DNA of 64,000 nt from Serilophus lunatus (taxonomy: Eukaryota > Chordata > Aves > Passeriformes > Eurylaimidae), in NCBI GenBank assembly GCA_013399895.1, contig VXBA01001335.1, forward strand, positions 682,001 to 746,000, written 5' to 3'. The notes under the pieces are model-generated. The model had not been told where the DNA came from and did no database searches. It saw nothing but the letters and a program-made list of their open reading frames with translations. Shown here in pieces: positions 11,301-26,300 of the stretch (positions within the stretch are counted from its first letter, which is position 1; each line of letters begins with the position of its first letter). The position numbers were made by a program, and so were the translations under genes.

Positions 11301-14300
11301 TTTATATCAGAATTTCCATCTCTTTCTTTCCTGAAAGATACAATAAGACAGAGACTATGTCTTGTCCTGAGTTCAGTATAAGATTGTGTATGTTGGCAAC
11401 TCTCCATAAATATTGATGAGTGTAACAGAGGAGTTAACTGAATTTGGTCCAGCAGTCAAAGAATAAATCCTTCTCTAAACACACTGGGGTTTTCAAAGAT
11501 TTGATTATATCACCTTAAATTTAGAACTTTGTTTTCCTCGCTGGGTGTTTTTTATCTTTTTATTATATTTTATTACATTATTGCAAAGCCTTGACTGTTT
11601 AGAGTTCTGACATCTTCTTTTTGGCTAGTCTCCCGAAAAGACATAAATAAGATACCCTGTTTGTCAGAGAACTGGCAAATAATACTCATGTAGTACTACT
11701 CACTTTTCTGCTCATTCAAAATTTAGTTAGAGAAGGACTTTTTTAAGATAAATGCTAGTTTTCCCACTCTTCACCTCTCACCAAAAGAGAGAGATTGAAT
11801 AAAAAGATATGTACATGACTGAGGCTTGGAGAAACAGCAGCACTTTTGTAAACTACATTTAAACATTTCAAATACTGATTCCTCCATTATCATCAAAGTG
11901 ACCATTAAATCCACTATACTTTAATGTCCCTTCTCATGCAATTCAAATGGTCTGTATTTTTATTTGTTTACAACACATCTGTTAATTTTTCTCCTAGCAG
12001 ATTGTTTCATTAGATAACAAGTCTGTTTACTTTCTTCATATTTTCCTGTCACTTGATAAGAAGCATCTATAAAATAGGGAATAAATATATACAAGTTTTG
12101 GCGGTTTCTTTCTTAGCATATAAAATTATTTTCCATGAATATTAAGATCACAATAAAATTTGTGACCCTGACATACATGTGCTAAGAAGGATATGGTATT
12201 ATTGAGATTTTTAAAGTAACTGGTACACCCCAGAAAGATAGATAGCTTTTCTTCTTCACACACAATATGATTCCATAATCTTAAAATAATCCCGAAACTG
12301 CATGTGCTGTGTTCGGTTCTTAGATCAGACACTGAAATCAATGGAAATTTTGGTCTGAGACACAGAGGGTTGTCCATATTTCTCCATCTGCTCTACCCCA
12401 AGTTTGTACACTGTCTTACAGATCATATTCTTTTTTTTTTTAAATCCGAATCACTACCTAAATACATAAATTCAAAAGATTTACAGCCCATTGTGTACAT
12501 TGGAGAATGCTAACTTGTCATAGGCCAACTTTTATACAGCTACTTTGAGAAACCTCTAGTATATCAAACCACACCAAATACCTGCACAAATATATTTTTG
12601 TTACACATGAAAAAGAAAGGATTCCTAACTGTGATCAGACCTTGCCCATACATAGTAGCTCATTTCTTAAATTAAACTAATTCAGTTTCTACAACCTTCC
12701 ACTCACAGCTAACATATCATCAGCGAGGCATATGGAGTGCTAAGCTATAAAATGCCAGGAGCTGTTGAAGGGGAGCTGGTTTTGAAGGATACACACAAAA
12801 AGACCTCACAATCATTAACTTCTCTCCTCAAAGCTTAGGAATGAGCACACTTTCTTTTCCACAGGATTTCAGATGTTGCTGTCTTAATTTTAACCGTACG
12901 AGAATTTCCTTGGCTGTAAAACTGGTAGAGTTTTAGTCCGTAACATGCAGGCTTCTAATGAAAATATTGACATAGACTTAACAGGAGTGATGGAAATAGC
13001 ACTATTATCTTGCCTTTAACACAGGGATGCTATTACAGAGATAAAACGTGTTGAATAACAAATAGACTCCATGACTTTAATTGTGGAATTGGATCAATAC
13101 TGAGAAAGAATGTGAAAACATTTGTAAAGGTTTTTTTGAATAGCAACCCGAAGTCAATAAGATGTTGACTTTTCACTCTTTTATGTAAAATATAAAGTAA
13201 ATTAGATCAAGCAGGTCTCATTTAACCTTCATCTGAAGTAGGCATCACTTGGCATCTTTTTTTTTTAATAAAATTTTTGTCACCTAGTCTGAGTGGAATG
13301 AATTTCTTGTGACCTAGATATCCAATCAGACATTAGAAATAACTATTAATAATGAAATAATTTTCTATTATCAAATTAAATGTTGAGACAACATTTGCAA
13401 AATTATTTTAGTGTTTTCTAGAACAAAATGACTTTATCCACAGAATGACATGCCCTAAAAATCCTCATTAAATCTTTAGAATTCATGAAATAGTTCCATC
13501 CAGTTTTTATGTGGTGACAGAGCAGGTTGTTAGGGACTGCTTTCCATTTTGAACAAGAAATATTCTTCATATTCCTTTTTTGGAATTACACTAAATTTGT
13601 TGCTTTATACCAAAATATTTTATATTTCCTTTGAAATCTCTCAAGTTACATGAATCTTATGAACTACATAGCTCTACTTCAAAATAGGTTTGTGTGTGAT
13701 CCATAAATATCATCTAACAAAATAATGTTTTTATAAATGTCAATTAATTTTTCTGCCAAAGTTAACACTTTAAGTCCAAGTAAATTATTGTATCTACCCA
13801 GCCAAAAAAATGTCAAGTTCTGCTTTAACTGGGGTATAAAACTGTCTGACTCTCCTTGCCGACAGGTTTGAAAGAAATTGAAGATAACTGAAGAGAAACT
13901 GATTTAGCAGATGGTTAGACGTGCTTGGTGAAAAGCTATATATATATATGTATGGATATATATAAGTATATATAATTATTATTCATATTTTTCCCATTGG
14001 GAAGAATGGCTGACCCAGTTCCTCTTCTTCTTTAGGAAGTACTCCTTTCCAGACTAAACACAGACTTTGGGTGGGGTTGTGGGGATTGTATGTATTGTAC
14101 AGTGCATATTTTCCCAGGAAAATACAATCTTGCAGTTACTCTGGCTAGCCATGAAAGAGCAAGAGGGAGGCTTGTGGAGACATGTCTGTATGAAGGGCAT
14201 TAGGGAAGAAACCCTGCCATGGATTGTATGGAAAGCCTCTTGGTTTGCTCCCTAAACTCTGGCTTGTTTGCTTAGATAAAAGGACAACTTTGGCACCTAT

Positions 14301-17300
14301 GTCACCTCCCACACTTATTACTCCTCTTATTATTTTCTCTGAAAGATAAATTATGCAAAGAATTTTACCATGGCTACCTGCCTACTTACTGCCTGAGTTA
14401 CAGAGGTAATTAAGACAGAGGCAGTTCCTTTTTCTTCTCTTTTTAGCAATGGTAGTTCCTTTCAGCTTGCTTTCATAGGCATAAAAGCTAATACACTTCT
14501 GCAGAAAATTGATTGATTGCAGTCTGATCATTCTAGGTGTCGTTTGGTGTTTCCACATAGCTGGGAATGAACAGTTTATGAAGTGCCAATTGCAGCCTCC
14601 AGCTAAAGAAAGGCTCCCTAGGGCTTCAGGAGAGCTCTGGCTGCTACCAGACTTTATAATTATTTCCCACACTTTTCCCTATCCTCTCCTCCTTGTCTTT
14701 TCCTTTGTCTCTAACCCCCACCGTCTAGGCAGGGTCACTGAACTTAAGTTTTATGTCAGTGGCATTTGGCTAGAGAAAGGATTAAAGGCTGAAAAGTGGT
14801 GAGACTAGGCAAAAGTGCGGGAAATGGAGAGGGAAGGAATGAAAGCAGGCATGAGACAAAAATGGCAAAGCACAGGCCAGGCTTTACAGAGAGGGCATCC
14901 CTCTTCCTCTCCTTAGGAAACAGCCAACATAGGGGGCTGGGTACAGGCCTGCTGGGCATGGGAAAGGTTCACAACAGAGAAGTAGTCTCTTCAAGAACTG
15001 GTACTACTGAAAGATTTAGTCCTATTCCTCTGTGTCTCACATGGAGTATGATGGCACTGAGAGCATTTCCCACACCAGCAGAGTTGCAAAAGTGGAAGTT
15101 TATCATGGTAGGGAGAAGAAACGGGTGCATGCAGATAGAGAAAGGGCAAAGAGCATGATAAAGATATGTCCCAATGAAAGGGAAAATGGGTCCAGGTATA
15201 AGTTTCTTATCTCAGTAAGCCTTGAAAGCAAAGAGAGCACTTTTCTTCTCAACCCCGTGTGGCAGACCCGCTACCTCAACTTCCCTAGGCACTTGGCTCC
15301 CTGGGCAAAACTTTTCATGCTTGCAAAATAAAATGCAGCTCCCTCACCCTTCAGTATATGTGTGCAGGGAGTACACAGACGGGCTACTAACATTTGCAGC
15401 CATAAATAACTTAGAAGCTAGCTTTTAAAAACCACAGGTTAAAGGATAAAGGCTGCCATGACGCACACAGAGAGGCTGAGATCAGAGGAGCAGCTAAAAG
15501 GGGTCGGGAGAAACAATGAATCCCCTTGTTCTGAGTCATATTTATGAGTGCTTCATTGCACCTAAAGTTCATATTTATTGGCCAGGCCATGGGGTTTCCC
15601 CATTTGCTCATCTCTTAAAATAACACTCCTGGTTAAACTTTCCTATAAAACACAGAAATGCTACAGCAGGCAGACCTTGTCAACCCTGACAACTACATTA
15701 TTTAAGTTTGTGGGTGAGGTACACCAAGCAGGAGCTGCTGTGTGTTTTCTACTGAGTTATGAATTTGTTTCTATACAAAACATGACTGTAAAACAAGTAG
15801 AAAAGGAAAGGTTTTACAGCTCAGCTATTCACTCAGAAATTTCTCACTATTATTGAGAGATGTTCCAAATACTGAATTTTCATTTAGTTTCCAGCTCTTT
15901 TTGAGCAACAGTTCTGGTGCAATAGTTCAAGAACTTGGCTTTATCAACCACAACTTAATGACATGTGTGGTGCCTTACCAAAATGTGGTTTTACTTTTTT
16001 TCCCACTGCAATTCAGGACAAACTGAGACATAAATTATTAATGAGTCAGAATCCAGAAAACTAACTAGGACAGCCAGTGCTGGTACATTGTATGTACCCA
16101 TAGCTGACAACCAATGGCTTTGCAGAAGCAAAATTGCACCTAACTCTCTTTTTCAAGGAGAATCAGGAAGAGGAAGAAATTCGAACAGCTGAAATTTCTG
16201 TTACATTTATATTTATCTGACTTAACAATATTACCTATTCAGACCTCATGAGAACCTAAGGGTCTTTTCCAACTTCAATGACTCTGTAATTACATCCCTT
16301 TGTAGACTGTGTCTATTTAATTAAATTATTGTTGTTTTAATTCACAGGTATTTGATAGTAGTCAAATTAATTAAGATAAATTCTAATTATGGTCTAGTAA
16401 ATCTGTACTCTTATTGCCTTATTCCAGAGTAATTATTATAAATTCAGAGCACTTTGACTAAACATATCCATTTTAAACATTCATTCTTTAGAAGAGAAGT
16501 GGAAGTACAATTGGGGTATGCAATTATAAAGTACTGCAAAATAATTTCAAAAATGTATTGTGAATGGCATAATACAATTGTGAATAGCATAATTTTTGTA
16601 GGTAGAGGTGATAAATTCTGTTCCGGCAAAGAACAAAATTCTGGCAAAAAAAAAAATCTGTTCTGTTCTGTTCTGTTCTGTTCTGTTCTGTTCTGTTCTG
16701 TTCTGTTCTGTTCTCTTCTCTTCTCTTCTCTTCTCTTCTCTTCTCTTCTTTTTCTCGGACCACAGAAAAAAGGAAGAGCAGGGAGACTGAATGAACGGGG
16801 ACTCTGATTTTGGAGCAGCAGGCAGATGGTGCCTAATGGCACCTGGTGCCATGTAATTCTAGTGGTACAGTTTGCAAAAACATTACCTGCAAAAATGGGA
16901 GTGGGAGAACAGTAGTGTGAATGATAATGCTATGGGAGCAAGTCCAAGCCCAGCATATAACCCCATGATAACTATAGTCTTTGTGGTGATTTATGATGGC
17001 AGAGATCCAGCAGGAAGGTAGTTTTGGGAAGGTTGTTCCCAAGGTTCCCTCAGCTGGGATATCTATCAGTAACTACAAGTCATAACATGTTAGTGATCCC
17101 AAAGTTTAATCTGCTGTTCCTGACGAGGTTACCCTGCTGCCTCATACATGAAATGTGTGCAAATGTTTTGTATTGATTCCGTCCTGGCCCAGATTAACCT
17201 AAACCTGAAATTCAGAGAGTTCAATGTCTGAGCAGCCAAATAGGAGAAAACTCAAGATCCTCAGACAGACAATGAAAACAATGTGCCTCTGTTTTCCAGT

Positions 17301-20300
17301 CCATAAAAGATGGGCAAATACTCCTATGTTAGTTTTCACTTCGGTGCACTGTCATTCTTTGATGTTGGAGAGAACTGGTATAGTTTTCTTACTGCAAAGC
17401 CTCTTTTCACTTGTGCTTTTAGCTCTGTAAAACTTAGTTCCTAAGTACTTTGCAACACCTTGTGTTTCATCATGGTGATCTCAAGTTTTTTTAGAAAGGG
17501 CTAAAAAAAGCCCTTCAATAAGAGCAACAAGTTTACCTTTCTTAAAACAGCCAACTTACAAAATGATGAAAAAGCAAAAGAAATACTGGAATTTAAGCAC
17601 CAAAACTGAGATTTGTGTTCCAGTATAATGGAGAGAGGATGTGTGGCTAGCTTAGCTCTATTCTCAGAATATAGGTTTGTGCCTCTCTGAGGTAAGTGTG
17701 CATGTATATCAGCCTGTGTGCATGGTTTTATGTATGTAATATAGAAAGCATGTAAATGTCTTCAGTTTTGGTCACTGGGATTTTTTCCCCCTTAAATCAT
17801 AATATTCTTTCCCATCAATACTATGTGGCTTTCGCAGCCCTGACCTTTCAAGCTGCCTGTTTGGACCAGTGTTTATCAGATGACCATTTGACCTCCTTGT
17901 TAATTGTACTTAATTACATCCTGTTGTAACATTTTTAAATAAGGAGAAGAGTTTATGGATCTGCTCCAAAGACCTGGAGACTAAAACAGCAGCAAAATTC
18001 AGTGAGCAATCTTGGAGTTAGGTCAGTAAGAGCTGTGGCTTGTCCAGTCGATTGCAAAATTGGATTAGTTTAGGATCATTGGTACTTTTGTAAATAAAAT
18101 TACACATTTTTCTTTGTTTGAGAAAGGCTTCTTTTCTCTGATTAACAGCTTGGATATTTCTCCAAAGAGATCAAGAAAGGAGTGAGGGACCTATCTACAG
18201 TACTGCAAGGACTGACATTCACATATGATAATACAAAAGATACAAGCCTCTGTTGCGGCATCTGATTTCTCAGTGGTGTTCTGCAACTTCAGAATTCCTT
18301 ATGCTTCTATAAAATTGCCAGTTCCCATGAGTTTTTTGAGACTTGCATAACCTTTGCTGTAAGATTTTCTGTTCTTTGATGATTTATAAGCACACATAAG
18401 GTTTCATTAAATAGCAACAATTATCCCCTGTAGTTGCAGAAAAACAAAAATGAAAACAAATCAACGGTCAGAAAGAGCTGCAGTTCTTGAAAATGAGCCC
18501 TCTAAAGGCTCAGAAAACAACTTCAAACAGTTCTTATTTACAATGCTTTTCATGTAGCTGATGGCTTTTGAAACACATGGCACTGAACGTATTTCTTCTC
18601 TTCTTACTAATGATAAGATATACACATATTCTTCCTGTACCATTGTTGTTCTGTAGCTGCCTTTCCATAAACTTGATTTATAAGATTATACAAAATTTTG
18701 TTTGCTAAAATGAATGAAAAAAATTTAATAGACTTTATAAAATAATTATTACCAAATGAAAATCTAGTCTCAAGACTTTAAGGAGCACAAGGCAAAAAAA
18801 TACACCTTCAATTTTATTTTATTAAAACACTGATAATTAGACTGAATGGAGAATGAAGTGCTATGAGGAATTAACTGTTTGTAGTGGTAAACTGCACATA
18901 ATTACAGCATTATTGTAATGGTTTATCATCCAACATGAGTAATATTTTAGATAAAAAAGACAAGCTACTTAGTGCCGTTATGTGAGCCTCTAGGCTGACA
19001 TGGTTGTCACTGTGAACTGAATGCTAAAAGTCTGTACTGTCTTTCATGCAGCAACCTACAGTTCCACTAGACACAATTTCATTTACATAGTTTAATGTTT
19101 TTTATGTATTGATTCAAGTTGAGAGCCTTTATGATTAAAAATAAAATACAGAATTTGCTGAATCTCATATTAAGGTATTCAAAAAATCATAATGTTTGAA
19201 TTCTTGTTGGTGTTAAGCAACAGTTAGTATATCTGAAATCATACGTGATATATGATATATGATGACTTTTAGGGAGGGCTCGTTTATTTTCCAGAATTTT
19301 GAAAGGCAGTGTAATGTGACACTATATAATATTGTTTATCATGGTAATTTAAAATGAGATATTGTTTTAGAATAAAATTCTTTCTTTTCTTTGATTCTTT
19401 GGTTAACTGCTTTATTGTATCCTGTAGGTATTGTCTATGGGTCTTCAAAAAAGACCCATATTTTTATTTGTATTTTATCAATTCTTAAACTATTGAATTA
19501 ATAATTATGTTTAGTGAGGCTATATATCATAATGTGATCACGTTTACAAGGAGAAACATTTTTATATATATAAAATTTCAAGGTGAGTAAATGTATTTTA
19601 AATGTTGTTTTATAAAATATATGTACATATATATGTGTGTGTCTGTGTGTGTGATAGTGTAGAATCCAGAGGCAGCTCGTGTGGAGTGAATTTTAAGTAG
19701 TTCGAGTTCATGTTGAAATTCACTGGGTCAGATTAGAGGGAGCAATGTCATTAACAGCATATTGCCATCATTTTGGTTTCCGTGCATCTGTGTTTTGCGT
19801 TCTCTGTCTGTACAATGATGTCACATCAGCTCAGCACATAGCACAAGCTTCAGAAGATCATATTTGCTGTTCCAGAGGTGTGTTACACTTATAGATATTT
19901 CTACAATCCAAGTTGTTATTGTAGTCTTAACTGGGCGGGGAATATGAGAAATACAGCCCTAGGTGGAATAACATTGAAAATACAGAAATTTTACAACCAT
20001 GTCCACAGTTCTGGGCAACCAGCTTCAAGTGGCCCTGCCTGACCTGGGGGATCGGAGCAACGACCTCCTAGGGTCCCTTCCAACCTCAGCTGTTCTGCGT
20101 CTCTGTGGTAGACTGACTAGTTACTCATACATTGACATCAACCATTCTTACGGGGTTTTTTGAGGGGAATGATGATCTTACATCAGACAATTGTTGGATA
20201 AAGAGTACTGTGTGCTCGAAGTGTCAAGCTTTTTCTTTCTACTTTGGAAATTATTTTCTTACTTCTTATGTCATTTTGAGACTCCTGTGTCTCTCTCTCC

Positions 20301-23300
20301 CTGAGTCTGTCCTTTCCTCTGGCAGTGCAGGTGTAATGCTGCATGGCCAACCCAGATATATTTTATTCACAGTCAATGAATTTCTGCCCTGAAAGAGCGT
20401 AAAAATATTCATTAACTTTGGTAAGTTTAAAACTTCTTTCAGGAAGAAAAAAAGTTCAGGGATTTTTTTCCTTCTTGTTGAAGGGACTTATTCCATATGA
20501 TCAGTTATATGGGGGTGAAATAATCTCTCTTTGTGAGAATAAATCATGATCAGATTAGATTGACAGAGCTGCAGAGGAGAGATTGGGTTTTGAATCAGTA
20601 TTAACAAGCTGTTAAAATCACAGCCAGCTCCAAAACTGGCTGTTAAAACCTGCTGTCTGAAAGTGCCATCCATCACTTCTGCTGGCCAGTCTCCTGACTG
20701 CTCTTCTTCCTCATCTTTCTCCTGTTTGCTTCCAGTGTAATGTCTGGGAGGGCCTGTCCCTGCTGTGCTTTTTGCTCCATTGCTCTTTTTCTTAGCATCA
20801 CTGCTTAGGCTCTCCTAGTTGGGTCCTAAGTGTTGGTCAACAGAGAGAGTGGACAGGACAAAGTTACAAAACAAGTGCTAACAGTTTATTAGAGATGAAA
20901 TTCCAGTCTCTTTACATTTTTAATTTTATAATGATGACTCAGTTAGTACAGCGATTAGCCCAGAATGCACTTGTGGAACCAAAGTATAAATCTGAGGACC
21001 TCTGAATTCATTTGAGCTAAGTTGGCATACTAGCTAAGCTGTGGGCTGTATTTAATATTCAGTATTTAATATCTTAACTATGATGTAGCCTAGCAAAATA
21101 ATTTTTAATTTGCTGTAGGTAATTAAGCCTTTTTCTACTCTCTAAATGTGATGTGCTTGAGGGGTTCTAACCTTATCCTTTTTACAGCTGGACTGTTTTT
21201 ATGGAATGTTTGGTCAGTGTTAATGGGCATAAGTAATATTAAAATAATCAGATGTGAGCACAGGGTAAGCAGAAAATACCGCCTATCGAGTTATATCCAG
21301 TTTGGTGCGCAGACAAAACTTCCCTGGAAATATTACCAACAAATTCCACAGAAAGAAATAGATGGAGTTTATTAGATGATATGTGTGAATGGTAAATGGT
21401 GCAGTGACTTGCCATCAGTGGGTGGAAGTTAGCAGAGGGTTAACATGAGCAGGAACTAAGGAGATGTGGGAAGATAGAGTGTGCTTTAATGTTTAGCTTT
21501 TCCTCCCCTGCCAGTTGCTCTATGATGATATATGCCCTTTCACCCTCCTCAGAAGTTATGTTCCATCTGTATACTTTTACAGTGTCAAAACAGTTATAAC
21601 TTACACCTATTTTCTGACCATTGGATCCCAGAGGTATAACTTTTGTTTCTATTCAGTTGCAGCTGAACCCAAGAGGGATCTTTTCTTCTGTCATTTGTTA
21701 ACCTTGAGGTTGTGTTGATCTGACATCCTGACTTTCACACACACTCAGAAACCTGGTAATAATTGTTAGTTTTCTTTATGATGATCTGTGATTATAGAAA
21801 AACAAAATTAAATGTAAGAAAAAATGGAAGTCTATTGACAGATGGTATCAAAATGTATGGGCTTTGCCAAAGATGAGGTAAAACAGACATAATGGAAAAT
21901 GCAGAGAAAACTAGCAACCTGAGGCATGGTGGTGTAAGGATTAGCTAATTTATCTATCTGTTAGGTCAGAACTATGTAATAGAGGGATTGTTTCTCTGAT
22001 CTGATCTATTCTTTCAAGTAAAGATTTATCACTAATGAAATGAAAACACAATTTGAAATCAAGTAGATTTAGATTGACATAGTATTTTGATTGAAGTGCC
22101 TTTGTAATGCAATGTGACTTGGAATAATGAAGAAATCACAGGGTCCTTACTTACTAAAAATTAAAAACCACTTATGTGAAGTTGTATCTTTTGTTTGGCT
22201 TTGTGCTACAGGTGAAAAACTGGAGTGAAAATCTTGCATTTGTGAGGTTGAACTGCATTATATTGTTGAAACCATCAGAATAAGTAGATTTTGAGAAATT
22301 TGTGAACTATCCTTTTATCTTATATTTACATATTCATGTCCAAGGCTCAATCTCTTTATTCTAGTTGCATTGGCAGTGTTTAAACCAGAATAAGAAAAGC
22401 AGGGTGTTGCTTTTCCACTTATTTTGAATCAACAACTGAAAGCCTTCCAGCATTTAATTATTATTGGAGCAGCTGCAGAACAGCACTTGTTTTGACTTGT
22501 TGAGCAAGTGCATTTGACTTGGAAGAAGAGTAAATTGAATGAATAACATATGTTTAGCAATGAAATTTTCAACGAAACATTGAATGAAGACCAGCAATTT
22601 CATTAAAACATCTACTTTATTCCATTTTTTAACATAAAGCAACTAGAAAGTATCATGGGTACAGTGTACAGATCACCTGGGATATTATGTGTGAGAAAGC
22701 CAAGCACAGTCATGATTCTTTGATTGAGGCAATTCTTTAGGTTTCTGCTTATAAAAGTTGCAGGCATTGTTATATGGTTCCCAAGAACTCTTTCCTTCTC
22801 AGGGTGAATGCTGAGAGTTTTTAATTATTAACTGAGTTCTAATTCTTAAAATAATTCATGGAAAAAAAGGAAACTTGTCCTTTTACATATACACTAATAT
22901 TTTACTATGGGTTTGTAAGTTTCATTATTTGCCCAGTTGCTTATCACTTACTAAAGATGAATACATTGCATGTACATTTTGAGGGAATTAGATCACATAA
23001 TTTCAAAGTGCACCATAGTAATTTAGTTTTTTACACTCTTGTGAGTTTTTCAAATGTTTTTTGTTAATTGCTAAGAATCTATCAGATCTTATTTACTACA
23101 AGAAAAAATGAAGAAATGAATATTTTAATAAACGAACTGTACTCACAAAAGATGTAATACTAAATGCTTTGTTAAGATACGTGAATATTCTAACTTACTC
23201 TTTTATAAAGTATGGGATATTTAAATGCATTTCTTTGAAAGTTAAAGAAAGAAAACCAATAAGTGTAGTATGTGCTTGGAAAAAGGACAGGCATTTTTTT

Positions 23301-26300
23301 TGTGGTTGGTTTGACTTTTTTATTATGCTTTTTCTTTTTATTCTTGCTCTGGATTCTGTTGTAGTTGCAGAAGCTTTTTTTTCATTGACTTTATCTTGAT
23401 TTTAATTACTTTGCAATTCATACATTTCAGTAATTCTATTGAGTTATGGAAGGGATATTCTACCATTAAAAGTCTGGATTTAAAAAAAAATATTTCATTT
23501 ATTAAAATGGTCACTAACTGTACAGCATTTCATCAATTCTCAAACTGTTCCTAATTTAGTTAAGTTTCTCATTGATGTAAGTAGCTAGCCTGAAAAATAA
23601 AGAATTTAGTGAAATAACTTTACAGCAGTGTAACTAACTTCAGAATGGCTGATCAAACTTTCTGCTCTGTGTTTTAATAGGAAAATATAATTTATGTTAA
23701 AATAATTTACGTCTTTCTTTCAAAACCACATCTGTAAATCTATAATTACTTCAAATACAACCAGTATAATAATAATAATAAATGCAAAGAAACTCAAATA
23801 TACAGTACTGAAATAAAGCAGTTCTTAAGAAACAGAACTGTTGCAAGGAAAAAAAGTAAAATTTCTGCAGACTTTCCCTTTCTAATTAAGCAAAATCCCC
23901 ATTGATTACAGAAATAGTTTTGCTTCAGTTGGAAGGGGATCAGATTGTGGGTTAAGTTTATAACAATGACTTGTATGTCCAAGATAGGATATGTGTGGAA
24001 TGCAATTTTGAGGATACCTCTTTTCAACTCCTGTCTCTATTTTTTATGTAAGGTATCACAGAATCATTTGTGGGGATATATAAAGGGAAAGGCCTTTAAG
24101 ATCATTAACTCCTAGCATTAAATCAGCACTGCCAAGTCCACCACTACGAGGGCTTTATTCTGCTCCACACTCCTGTCTTCCAGCTCAGGGGACTGATACT
24201 CATCTAACAACTGGTCTTGCTATTAAAGACTGAGGAAAAAGTGCATTAAGTATCTCAGCATTTTCTTCATCCTTTGTTACTATGTTTTTCCCCACATCCA
24301 GTCAAGACTGAAGATTCTCTTGAGCACTTCATTTGTGGTTGATGTATTTCGAGAAACCTTTTATACTGTGTTTTAAGGCAGTAGTCAGATTAAGTTCTAA
24401 TTGGCCTGCATAACCTCTTGAAATCTTTGTAGTCCTTCTGAGTTGCCTGCTTCTTCTTCCAAAGGGCAAAAACTCTCCTTTTTTTCATGAGTTCCAGATA
24501 AAGCTCTCTGTTCAGCCAGGCTGGTCTTCCCTGTTTTCTGGTCTTTTGGCACATGGGGTCAATCTGCTCCTGTGCCTCTAAGATTTCTCTCTTGAAGAAT
24601 GTTTATCCTTCCTGGACTCCTTTGCTCTTCAGGACTGTCTCCCAAGGGATTGTGCTAACCAGTCTCCTAATCAGGTCAAAATCTGTCTTCTGGGTGTGCA
24701 AGGGAGCAGCTATAATGACCGCCTTCCTTACTTCTCCAAGAATTAAAAACTCCATAGTTTTGTGATTGCTGTGCCCAAGAGGCCTCCAACCATGACAACA
24801 TGCACCAGTCCTTCTCTCTTCACTGACAGCATGTTCAGTAGGGCACCTTCCCTAGCTGAACCTCTGAGCTGTGTCAGAAAGTTCTCTTTCACACACTCCT
24901 CCAGGACTGTTTAATCTCTGATGTGTTGTATTTCCAGGAGACATCTGGTAAGTTGAAGTCCTCCGTGAGAACAAGAACTGGCAAATTGGAGACTTCTCCC
25001 AGCTGCTTGTAGAATATTTCATTTACCTCTTCATTCTATTTGGGTGGTCTATAGTAGACTCCCACCAGGATATCTGCCTTGTTTGCCTTCCCTATGATTC
25101 TTAACTATAAACACTCAACCCTGTTGTCACCATAATTAAGCTCTAGATAATCAAAACATTCCCTAACAGAGAGGACTACTTCACCACTTCTCCTTCCTTG
25201 CCTATCCCTTGTCAAGAATTTATAGCCATCCTTTGCAGCACTTCAGTTGTGCAAGTCATCTCACCATGTTTCTGCGATGAAAACTATGTCATAGTTTTTC
25301 TGCTGTACAATGGCTTCCAGCTACTCCTGTTTGTTGCTTATGCTGCATGCATTGGTGTAGATGCACTTTCAGCGGGGCTCGCAATCTCACCACCGTTTTT
25401 GGGGGAAAAGTCCTAATTCCTACATGACTGTTTTCAGGCACTTCTTTGGTTGCTTACACCTTGATAACCTTTGTGTCTTTACTTCCTCATGGATTTCCGT
25501 CCTGTACCTCTACTGAGAAGATAGACTGCAGGACCTTGCTAGTACACTGTCTCTCAAATATTGGTGTGCCTCCCCGGGCTTTTCTTTAGAAAGCCTGCTT
25601 TTGTCCCTTTCCCCTTCAAGTCTAGTTTAAAGTTCATTTCATGAGCCCTGCTATCTCCTATGCAAAAATCCTTTTTCCCTTTTGAGACCAGAGTACCCTG
25701 TCTGTCACCATCAGGCCTTGTGTTGTGTGGGCTGACTCATGATCAAAAGCCACAAAGTATTGCCCGTGACACTGGGCTTGGAGCCAGGTATTGATCTGTT
25801 TGCTCTTCCCATTTCTTCCCTCGTAATTCCCTTTAACTGGAAGGACACTGAGGTTCTGATACCTTAAGCAGTCATCCTGAGGCTCTGAGAACTCTCCTGA
25901 TTGCACTTGGACTTCTTGTTGCAACTTCATCATTGGCTACCTGAAAAATTAATAATGGGTATTAATCTGAGGGCTTTGTCTTCACATATTTAACCCTTTA
26001 AGTCTTTAAAGAGACTTCATAGGGAGTGTCCTATGAAAATGACCTGTTTTTTTTTCTTTATGGAAGCAGTTTTAATATGGGTGCAGGCTGACTTAACCTT
26101 GGCAAAACCTCTTAACTAGATTGTCCTTGTCATTGTATGGTTCCACTTGCAGAGTGTCACACCTATTGTGCCAGGGCAGCTGTGGGGGTGGTAAACACAG
26201 GAGATGCACCTGGTGCACTGAGCAGAAACTTTTTGCTATTTCCCCCCACGCCTTGAGTTGCTGTGTTCAGCCAGTTAGATAGAGGGCAGGGAATCTTCTC

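Noticed and set aside
16444..16852. Several overlapping frames on both strands rich in RTEQN, REEKR or LFCSV repeats
   Set aside because: Translations of the TTCTG/TTCTC microsatellite; pentamers without stops stay open in all frames.
19436..19470. Hairpin plus T run resembling an intrinsic terminator
   Set aside because: Bacterial-type terminators have no meaning in this vertebrate locus; kept only as a structural note.
25198..25416. Plus-strand 72-codon frame
   Set aside because: It is antisense to the CR1 endonuclease region of the minus-strand copy.
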